From Bacteroidales bacterium (GTDB taxonomy: Bacteria; Bacteroidota; Bacteroidia; Bacteroidales; Bacteroidaceae): 5,887 nt of DNA. A program made the translations under genes and the position numbers. This document shows, in pieces, positions 1 to 4,453 of the stretch (the stretch's first letter is position 1; the number at the start of each line of letters is the position of its first letter). The notes under the pieces were generated by a model that did no database searches, was not told where the DNA came from, and worked only from the letters and a program-made list of their open reading frames with translations. Where the stretch lies: contig SFFY01000084.1 of NCBI GenBank assembly GCA_004556745.1, forward strand, positions 1 through 5,887, read 5' to 3'.

Positions 1-262
1 CAAGATCGAGCCCTTCATGTTAGTTTTCAAACGAGTCAGCAAATGAATTCCGTCAACAAATAATGTTCTGAATAAGGACTTGGATAAAACCCGTAGAACC
101 ATCCCATAGAGCAGCAACCTCGCTCGGCAAAAACAGCAAAAACTTTATGCTGGCGGATTCTTCGTTGAGGGAGATATGCTTGAGACATCGGTAGCCATAA
201 GAATGGAACAGAATCATAATCAACATGATCTCAGGCACCGACATTTTTTTGGTCGGTCTGTT
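1..262 (-). pseudogene. Decayed IS982-family transposase fragment
   Basis: Three short stretches in different registers on the minus strand look like parts of one IS982-type transposase. From 262 down to about 155 the reading is NRPTKKMSVPEIMLIMILFH then SYGYRCLKH, matching the family's early 'SxSEVMTIxxxFHxSGYRxFKH' region; an in-frame TAG lies just upstream at 265-263. At 122-84 a second frame gives RGCCSMGWFYGF, like the 'KGxxxMGWFxGFKLH' segment around the middle of the protein. At 63-1 a third frame gives LFVDGIHLLTRLKTNMKGSI, like the 'LFxxGIxLITKLKxNMK' segment near the C-terminus. The parts that normally lie between these blocks are missing, so the gene has internal deletions and frameshifts and cannot make an active enzyme. 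It runs off the left edge. A 63-codon ORF at 244-53 is only the first block continued out of register. The family call rests on remembered motifs. Confidence 0.72.
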
Positions 263-380
263 CTATGCATTTGGGTGATTGGGGGCAAGGAAACGGAAAG
301 TGACAATAGCCAGGAAAGAGGACTGCGCATCGGAGCTTAAAGATTAGCCCCCACCCCGTCTAACAAAGCCGACGGCAACA

Positions 381-420
381 TCAGCCCCGCCGCATCACAC
401 AAGAGATGCGGGGGGGCTGA
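381..420. terminator. Strong GC hairpin, possible terminator
   Basis: TCAGCCCCGCCGCATC (381-396) and GATGCGGGGGGGCTGA (405-420) pair over 16 positions with one mismatch, around the 8-base loop ACACAAGA. The stem is stable, but neither side has a clean T-run (CTTCTT follows on the plus strand). It may be a factor-assisted or weak terminator, or an mRNA-protecting structure left from a neighbour. Confidence 0.4.
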
Positions 421-509
421 CTTCTTAACATCCGCGGAGCCGCACGCTCAGCCCGTCGAGACCAATCACAAAAAACACCTTGCCGGGCGGCAGACGAGTG
501 TCTCGCAAA

Positions 510-540
510 TTGCGCACTAACGGGAAAAAGCCTACATTCG
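510..540 (+). promoter_or_regulatory. Bacteroidota-type promoter for the phosphatase gene
   Basis: TTG at 510-512 and TACATTCG at 533-540 are separated by 20 bases. This fits the Bacteroidota vegetative pattern of a -33 TTG and a -7 TAnnTTTG, with one mismatch in the -7 element. Transcription would start near 546-550, leaving a leader of about 30 bases before the ATG at 578. The region before the ATG is A-rich and has no Shine-Dalgarno, which is normal in this phylum. Confidence 0.55.
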
Positions 541-577
541 CACGAGACAAGTTAGTAATAACCAACACAAAATAGAC

Positions 578-1354
578 ATGCAAAAGATTTTGAACATCAG
601 GACAATGCTCGCTGTCGGCTTCGCGTCAATAGCGGCCTGCGCCGCAGCGCAGCAAGGGGCGCACCCGTATCTAACCCACGACGAACTGCCGAACAGCGTA
701 AAATACCTGCCAACCCCGCCCGACACGTCGGACGCGTCATTCTTTAACGACTGGCTGGTCTACACCCGCGGGCTGGCGACCCGCCCCACCCCGCGCGGGG
801 CGCAAGCCAAGGCAGACGCTGATTACAGCGCAGAATACGTAGCCCGCTACTACTCAGGCGCTATGGGCTTCACCATAAGCCCGGACTCCACGCCCGCCAT
901 CTACCATCTCGTGGCCTGCGTGGCATGGACGGGCGGAGACGCCACTTGGCACGCCAAGAACCATTATATGCGCCGCCGACCGTTCATGGTCATGAGGCAG
1001 GGCACCATGACGCCCGACCACGAGGAGGGCCTCTCGCGCAACGGCTCATACCCGTCGGGCCACACCGCCACGGGCTGGAGCGTGGCCCTCGTGCTGGCGG
1101 AGCTGAACCCCGACGCGCAAGACTCAATCTTATCCCTGGGCTACGCCTACGGGCAGAGCCGCACCATTGTGGGCGCGCACTGGCAGAGCGACGTTGACGC
1201 GGGCCGCGTGGTAGGATCGGCCGCCGTGGCGCGCATGCACGCCTCGCCCGAGTTCCAGGCCGACATGGCGGCGGCCAAGGCCGAGTTTGCCAAGAAGATG
1301 GGCAAAACTGTCGCAAAACCCGACCTGAGGAAGAACAAGAGAAGGATGAGGTAA
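578..1354 (+). CDS. Class A acid phosphatase, PAP2 superfamily, exported
   Basis: The 258-residue product is a non-specific acid phosphatase of the PAP2 fold, which hydrolyses phosphomonoesters outside the cytoplasm through a phosphohistidine intermediate. All three parts of the signature are present: K127-x6-R134-P135, P159-S-G-H162 inside GSYPSGHT (the class A signature), and S194-R195-x5-H201-x3-D205. H162 and H201 would be the nucleophile-side and acid/base histidines. Residues 1-24 form a signal peptide with a hydrophobic core LAVGFASIAA. The cleavage type is ambiguous: I18-A-A-C21 resembles a lipobox, whereas A22-A-A-Q also suits signal peptidase I. The C-terminus ends in a very basic tail, from about K239 to R258, which is unusual for the family. 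The gene stands alone, with its own promoter upstream and a strong terminator downstream. The substrate cannot be read from the sequence. Confidence 0.93.
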   Translation: MQKILNIRTMLAVGFASIAACAAAQQGAHPYLTHDELPNSVKYLPTPPDTSDASFFNDWLVYTRGLATRPTPRGAQAKADADYSAEYVARYYSGAMGFTISPDSTPAIYHLVACVAWTGGDATWHAKNHYMRRRPFMVMRQGTMTPDHEEGLSRNGSYPSGHTATGWSVALVLAELNPDAQDSILSLGYAYGQSRTIVGAHWQSDVDAGRVVGSAAVARMHASPEFQADMAAAKAEFAKKMGKTVAKPDLRKNKRRMR

Positions 1355-1442
1355 AAAAAGAACCTTACGGCGGACGGGGTCTGCTCCGTCGGCGGAGCTG
1401 GCAAATAAAAGTTCTCGCCCAAGGATTTAAACATAAAATCAT

Positions 1443-1480
1443 GAGGCCGGCTTGCTATGATAAGCAAGCCGGCCTCTTTA
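1443..1480. terminator. Intrinsic terminator after the phosphatase gene
   Basis: A perfect 14-bp stem, GAGGCCGGCTTGCT (1443-1456) with AGCAAGCCGGCCTC (1463-1476), encloses the loop ATGATA and is followed by TTTA. The opposite strand is also T-rich after the stem, so it may work both ways. Just upstream, GCTCCG-TCGG-CGGAGC (1383-1398) forms a second small hairpin, which competes with an overlapping pairing of 1373-1379 with 1384-1390. Confidence 0.8.
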
Positions 1481-1816
1481 TGTCTCTTCACGCCGCATAG
1501 CCGCATATACGAGCTTAAAAGAGCTCAATGGAACGTGAGTATAGGCATTGCCAGAATAACGCTAAAAAAGCACACTGAGACGAAAGATGAGCCGCATCGC
1601 CACATGAGCCGAATGAACCGTGGGGAGATACCGTAACGCAAAGCCGAACAGAATAACCAGGACAAGTCATTCACAAAAAACGTAAATTAAACACCGCAGG
1701 CCTCCGAAGATAATAATTATACGATTGATGACCTGTCAGAAAAAAAGATGAACACGACCAAGCCACAAATATGACATTTAAGAGCAACAATTTCATCACA
1801 TTATGCAAAGATTTCA
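1481..1816. other. Intergenic region without a recognisable gene
   Basis: About 335 bases between the phosphatase terminator and the promoter of the ThiE-like gene. I find no credible ORF, tRNA or obvious repeat. Base composition drifts from mixed to A-rich towards the promoter. I could not match it to a known riboswitch; in particular, a TPP element is not apparent despite the ThiE-like gene downstream. Confidence 0.45.
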
Positions 1817-1824
1817 TATATTTG
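1817..1824 (+). promoter_or_regulatory. -7 promoter element for the ThiE-like gene
   Basis: TATATTTG matches the Bacteroidota -7 consensus TAnnTTTG exactly. No clear TTG lies at the expected -33 position (about 1793-1797 reads TCATC), so the promoter may be weak or activator-dependent. A start near 1831 gives a leader of only about 17 bases before the ATG at 1848, too short for a riboswitch. Confidence 0.5.
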
Positions 1825-1847
1825 TAGCATAACAGAAAACGAACGCA

Positions 1848-2459
1848 ATGAGGCTCATAGCAATAAGTTGGCCATCATTCTTCAAAGAGGAGGCGAGCAT
1901 CATAAACGCCCTTTTTGAGCAGGGTCTGTCTGTGCTGCACATACGCAAACCGGAGGCAAGCGAGGCGGATGTGGAGAAACTCGTGGCGCACATAAGGCCC
2001 GAGTTCCACGACCGTCTCACCATGCACTATTTTGCCGACCTTGCCGAGAGGCTTGAGCTGGGCGGATACCATCTGAGCCATGGCCACGCACCAGCGCCGG
2101 ACGAGTGGGAAGGCCGCCTGAGCGCATCGTGCCATTCACTCACCGAGGTGCAGACCATGCTAAGCAAGACCGACTACGTGTTCCTCAGCCCTGTGTTTGA
2201 CAGCATATCGAAACACGAGTATAAGTCTGGCTTCAGCACAGATGAACTTATCAAGGCGCACGACCGCGGCATAATAGACCGCCGCGTGGTGGCGTTGGGC
2301 GGCGTGACGCCTGAGTCGATGCCCTACGTAAGCGAGATGGGCTTCGGTGGCGCGGCTGTGCTTGGCGGGCTGTGGGGAGACCTGGACTATGAGACTGTCA
2401 TGGGCAACTATTGGGCGTTCCTCAACTGCGAGATGATGTGTAAGGCGAACGCGGTTTAA
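1848..2459 (+). CDS. ThiE/TenI-family protein (thiamine phosphate synthase-like)
   Basis: The 203-residue product has the TMP-TENI TIM-barrel layout. LHIRKP (30-35) aligns with the family's first phosphate-strand 'LQxRxK'; SASCHS (92-97) with 'GxSxHS'; DYVFLSPVFDSISK (109-122) with 'DYxxxGPxxxTxTK'; ALGGVT (149-154) with the 'xGGI' phosphate loop; and GFGGAAVLGGLW (165-176) with the last barrel strand. True ThiE joins HMP-diphosphate and thiazole phosphate using an Asn-Asp pair and a second Asp for Mg. Here those places read MHYFAD (59-64) and HLSHGH (75-80), so the usual acidic ligands seem to be missing. It may have a TenI-like or other role, or bind its ligand differently. No other thiamine gene is next to it; it is a single-gene unit ending in a strong terminator. 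The ATG at 1848 is preceded by A-rich sequence with no Shine-Dalgarno. Confidence 0.85.
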   Translation: MRLIAISWPSFFKEEASIINALFEQGLSVLHIRKPEASEADVEKLVAHIRPEFHDRLTMHYFADLAERLELGGYHLSHGHAPAPDEWEGRLSASCHSLTEVQTMLSKTDYVFLSPVFDSISKHEYKSGFSTDELIKAHDRGIIDRRVVALGGVTPESMPYVSEMGFGGAAVLGGLWGDLDYETVMGNYWAFLNCEMMCKANAV

Positions 2460-2498
2460 GCACTCCTATTCGGAGCGGCAGCGACAAAAATATAAAGG

Positions 2499-2538
2499 GC
2501 GCGGCGACCATCACTATGAATGGCCGCCGCGCTTTTTT
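2499..2538. terminator. Bidirectional terminator between convergent genes
   Basis: GCGCGGCGACCAT (2499-2511) pairs with ATGGCCGCCGCGC (2520-2532) with a single mismatch, around the loop CACTATGA, and is followed by TTTTTT (2533-2538) on the plus strand. On the minus strand the stem is followed by CCTTTATATTTTTG, also T-rich. It therefore probably ends both the ThiE-like gene and the radical SAM gene whose stop codon is at 2581. Confidence 0.82.
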
Positions 2539-2580
2539 CATAACTTGTCGTGCGACAAAATGTGGGACTAAAGAGCGTTT

Positions 2581-3915
2581 CTATCTATACAGCCAATGGT
2601 TGTTCTCGATCATGATGTCATAGTAACGATCCTTGACCGCTGCGTCGCACTTGCGGGTGAACTGCCCTGGCGTGAATGGCCTCTCGGCAATGTCGGCGCA
2701 ATGGCGGAACCAGTCGAAGTGGTCTATGCGGCAGTCCGCCCCGCAAATGAACCTCAGCTCGCAACCGCGGCACGGGCTCAGATATTTGACCTTAGAGAGT
2801 TCCCTGCCCTTCGCTGCGGTTCTCATTATGGTCTCCATGTCGGTCTTCCTCACGTTGAATAGAGGCTTGACCATGTTCACCTTTCCGCAGAGGTAAATAT
2901 TGCCGTCTGATGACACCGTAAGGTGCCCGAACGTGCACCAGCAGTCTTTCACGACCCTGTTCTGCTGATTGAAAATGAAATTCTCAGCGTACAAGTCTCC
3001 CAAATCGGCGTTGGAGACCTCTTGCATAAAGTCAAAATAACGCTTATGCTGCTCTTTCGTCAGATGCAAGTTGCGCCCATCCATTATGTCGGACGTGTAC
3101 TTGAACTCGAGCGGCAGTCCTTGGTACTTATCAAGCATCGCACGCTTGAAAGAGAGAAAATCCTCCTTATGGTCGAACAAGTTCTCGTCATACCACGGCG
3201 TGACGGCCACCACGACCTTGACGCCGTGGCGCAGGAAACTGTCGACGGCGTCGACTGACTTCTTGAAGTTTCCCGCACCGCGCACCTTGGCGTTCGAAGC
3301 CTCATCATACCCGTCGATGCTCACCTGGGCGGAGGCGAGGAACGGGGCTAAATCGCTCACCATCTGTTCCGTCCATAGCGTGCCGTTGGTCATCACGTTG
3401 ATGCTTAGGCCGAGTTCGTGGGCGTAACGGATGATTGCTGGCAAATCTGACCTGACAGCTATCTCGCCGCCCGAGAATATCACAATCTTGCCGTCGCAGG
3501 CGGCAAAACTCTTGAGAACCGACTCTATTTCGGTAGTCGTCAGCTCATTCTCCCTCTTCACGCCGCTGAACATGTAGCAGTGTTTGCAACGGAGGTTGCA
3601 AGCGTTGGTAAGGTAGAAGTGGAGCTGCAAGTCCCCTTTGATCTTTGAGGGGCGGCTCTCGGTGAAGTGCTTGGCCTCTATCTGGATGAGAACAGCCTTC
3701 GCGTCATCCGTCGGTATAGTGGTTTTCGTGAGAGCCTCGCCGAGCGTGTAATCCTGAAGCAGGTTATAAAAATCATGCTGTGCATCGTTGTCAAGAACCA
3801 CGTAGTTGCAACACTCGGGTGCGCAGACTATCCACTTGCCTTTGTGGCGCACATGGGTAGTCTCGACGGGTAGGCAGAACCTAGTCTCGAGAGGAATGTG
3901 CTTGTTAACCTTCAT
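2581..3915 (-). CDS. Radical SAM/SPASM peptide maturase
   Basis: This 444-residue protein is a radical SAM enzyme of the peptide-modifying SPASM class. Residues 1 to about 90 have no cluster motif and resemble the PqqD-like precursor-binding region found at the front of many RiPP maturases (inference). The radical SAM core runs from about 95 to 300. C106-x3-C110-x2-C113 (CNLRCKHC) holds the SAM-binding 4Fe-4S cluster, SGGE (148-151) is the SAM-contacting motif, and VSIDG (198-202) is the next core strand. A SPASM-type cysteine set follows: C325 and C327, G338-x4-C343, then C382-x2-C385-x5-C391-x3-C395, with C406 and C423 further on. That is enough for one or two auxiliary clusters. Such enzymes use a 5'-deoxyadenosyl radical to make thioether or C-C links in a small peptide. 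Its likely substrate is the 43-residue Cys-rich peptide encoded 66 bases upstream on the same strand. No Shine-Dalgarno precedes the ATG. An anaerobic SPASM enzyme acting on a protein, such as a sulfatase-maturase type, is a less likely alternative. Confidence 0.9.
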   Translation of the reverse strand: MKVNKHIPLETRFCLPVETTHVRHKGKWIVCAPECCNYVVLDNDAQHDFYNLLQDYTLGEALTKTTIPTDDAKAVLIQIEAKHFTESRPSKIKGDLQLHFYLTNACNLRCKHCYMFSGVKRENELTTTEIESVLKSFAACDGKIVIFSGGEIAVRSDLPAIIRYAHELGLSINVMTNGTLWTEQMVSDLAPFLASAQVSIDGYDEASNAKVRGAGNFKKSVDAVDSFLRHGVKVVVAVTPWYDENLFDHKEDFLSFKRAMLDKYQGLPLEFKYTSDIMDGRNLHLTKEQHKRYFDFMQEVSNADLGDLYAENFIFNQQNRVVKDCWCTFGHLTVSSDGNIYLCGKVNMVKPLFNVRKTDMETIMRTAAKGRELSKVKYLSPCRGCELRFICGADCRIDHFDWFRHCADIAERPFTPGQFTRKCDAAVKDRYYDIMIENNHWLYR

Positions 3916-3981
3916 AACGGTTAAAACATAAAAAAGCGCGAAGCACGCGCAATGACGGCTCCGCGCATATTAGGTTAACAA
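3902..3981 (-). promoter_or_regulatory. 10-bp helix linking peptide stop to maturase start
   Basis: TTGTTAACCT (3902-3911) and AGGTTAACAA (3972-3981) are perfect inverted repeats. In the minus-strand mRNA one arm begins at the base right after the peptide's stop codon (3984-3982), and the other covers the codons just after the maturase ATG (3915-3913). A helix here would enclose the terminator hairpin and hinder initiation on the maturase, while a ribosome ending the peptide would cover one arm. Coupled translation is inferred. GTTAAC is itself palindromic, so chance is a possible explanation. Confidence 0.42.
3930..3950 (-). terminator. Intercistronic terminator/attenuator between peptide and maturase
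   Basis: In minus-strand sense GCGCG (3950-3946), loop TGCTT and CGCGC (3940-3936) are followed directly by TTTTTT (3935-3930). The stem has only 5 bp but is all G-C. It lies after the peptide stop and 15 bases before the maturase ATG. Partial read-through here would give more peptide than enzyme mRNA, a common arrangement in RiPP operons. Confidence 0.6.
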
Positions 3982-4113
3982 CTACGATGACTGCCTTACG
4001 CAGCACCAAACAGTCTCTCCATAGTTAGTGTTAACATTGCATTGAGTAAAACAACCGTAGTCAACGCTACCCGGCTGCTCCTCACGCTTTTTTACCTCAT
4101 AAGAAATATCCAT
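3982..4113 (-). CDS. Small four-cysteine peptide, candidate RiPP precursor
   Basis: A 43-codon gene reading MDISYEVKKREEQPGSVDYG followed by a Cys-bearing C-terminal half: C21 and C25 as CFTQC, then C37-C38 in VWCC, ending RQSS. The first 20 residues are charged and free of cysteine, like a leader; the last 23 are polar with aromatic residues and all four cysteines, like a core. I do not recognise the family. The start is well supported: AAGGAGGT (4130-4123) lies 9 bases upstream of ATG, and the frame is closed by a TAA further up with no other ATG between. It lies directly before a radical SAM/SPASM gene on the same strand, separated by 66 bases holding a terminator-like hairpin. The natural reading is that the enzyme modifies this peptide, perhaps forming Cys thioethers as in sactipeptides or ranthipeptides (inference). 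There is no GG leader-cleavage site. It could instead be a regulatory leader peptide for the maturase. Confidence 0.7.
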   Translation of the reverse strand: MDISYEVKKREEQPGSVDYGCFTQCNVNTNYGETVWCCVRQSS

Positions 4114-4122
4114 ATTCCTAGG

Positions 4123-4130
4123 ACCTCCTT
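4123..4130 (-). promoter_or_regulatory. Perfect Shine-Dalgarno of the small peptide gene
   Basis: In minus-strand sense AAGGAGGT (4130-4123) is an 8-base complement to the 16S rRNA tail, 9 bases before the ATG at 4113. The phosphatase, ThiE-like, maturase and transposase starts in this window have nothing comparable. Six of its eight bases (GGAGGT) lie in the 14-base segment that can be sequestered by the leader. Confidence 0.7.
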
Positions 4131-4162
4131 GTACCTCACCCAGTTCCCAAGTGAGGCGTTAC

Positions 4163-4194
4163 AAAAAAAGAAACGTGGAACTGTGCGCCCACGT
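4163..4194 (-). terminator. Terminator-like hairpin inside the peptide leader
   Basis: In minus sense ACGTGG (4194-4189), a 10-base loop and CCACGT (4178-4173) run into TTTCTTTTTTT (4173-4163). The stem is only 6 bp, but the T-tract is the longest in the region. It lies between leader segments B and C, upstream of the peptide start, so it could stop transcription before the coding region (attenuation). Confidence 0.5.
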
Positions 4195-4366
4195 GTAATT
4201 TGGAGGTCCTAGGAAAACCTTGAGTACAGGTATGGAACAGCAGTCCCACGCGTTTAGCGTGAGAACCGCTATGCGAATCCTTGTACTCATTTTTGAAAAT
4301 TTCCTATGTTTCCAAATTACAAGACGAGCATAACGCTTCTTAAATAGGGTCCACTGAATAACCATA

Positions 4367-4399
4367 AAAGTCTAAAAATCAACGAATTAATAACAACAA
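4367..4399 (-). promoter_or_regulatory. Possible promoter of the peptide-maturase unit
   Basis: In minus sense TTG (4396-4394, with another TTG at 4399-4397) is followed after 19 bases by TAGACTTT (4374-4367). The spacing fits the Bacteroidota promoter pattern, but the -7 element has two mismatches to TAnnTTTG. A start near 4360 would place the whole A-B-C leader in the transcript. No better candidate is visible between the transposase gene and the leader. Confidence 0.3.
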
Positions 4400-4453
4400 A
4401 CAGGGCGTTTTTAACGTATAGACGGGTAAAATGAATAGTTAAAACACATCCAG

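Larger units (their letters stand above)
263..577. other. Intergenic region without a recognisable gene
   Basis: I see no convincing coding region in this 315-base stretch between the IS982 remnant and the phosphatase gene. It contains a GC-rich hairpin at 381-420 and a promoter-like pair at 510-540, described separately. Terminal repeats of the IS982 element could not be recognised at the 262 side. Confidence 0.5.
4115..4320 (-). promoter_or_regulatory. Structured 5' leader with mutually exclusive helices over the start site
   Basis: Read in mRNA (minus) sense, three segments share complementarity. Segment A (4320-4300) pairs with segment B (4216-4195): 10 bp (4320-4311 with 4195-4204) plus 7 bp (4306-4300 with 4210-4216). 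Inside that are an 8-bp helix, TGAGTACA (4289-4282) with TGTACTCA (4228-4221), and an apical hairpin, CACGC (4261-4257) with GCGTG (4251-4247). Segment B also pairs perfectly over 14 bp with segment C: TTCCTAGGACCTCC (4215-4202) with GGAGGTCCTAGGAA (4128-4115). C carries most of the Shine-Dalgarno and ends just before the ATG. A:B and B:C use the same bases of B, so they exclude each other: B:C would hide the start, A:B would free it. Between B and C lie the hairpins ACGTGG/CCACGT (4194-4173) and CCTCAC/GTGAGG (4156-4134). I do not match it to a known riboswitch class; the ligand or signal is unknown. Confidence 0.6.

Noticed and set aside
990..1316. Long minus-strand and alternate-frame ORFs inside the phosphatase gene
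   Set aside because: They are shadows of a GC-rich coding region, rich in Arg and Pro, and overlap a gene with all catalytic motifs.
1481..1847. TPP riboswitch before the ThiE-like gene
   Set aside because: The -7 element at 1817-1824 leaves only about 17 bases of leader, and I see no TPP core motifs upstream.
2596..3873. Several plus-strand ORFs opposite the radical SAM gene
   Set aside because: They are antisense shadows; the minus-strand frame has the CxxxCxxC and SPASM cysteines.
4195..4320. Palindromic 126-bp unit that could be a MITE
   Set aside because: No matching direct repeats flank it (ACGT on one side, AAGA on the other), and the complementarity continues with a third copy at the peptide start, which a MITE would not explain.
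4232..4333. Plus-strand 33-codon ORF starting MEQQSH, preceded at some distance by GGAGGTCC
   Set aside because: The GGAGGTCC is the complement of leader segment B, spaced too far from the ATG, and the peptide has no recognisable features. It is likely a by-product of the inverted repeats.
4159..4365. A 68-codon minus-strand ORF across the leader, with an internal start giving a protein containing NAWDCC
   Set aside because: It lies exactly on the A and B segments and the nested hairpins. The base pairing explains the sequence better than a protein, and there is no ribosome site or recognisable domain.
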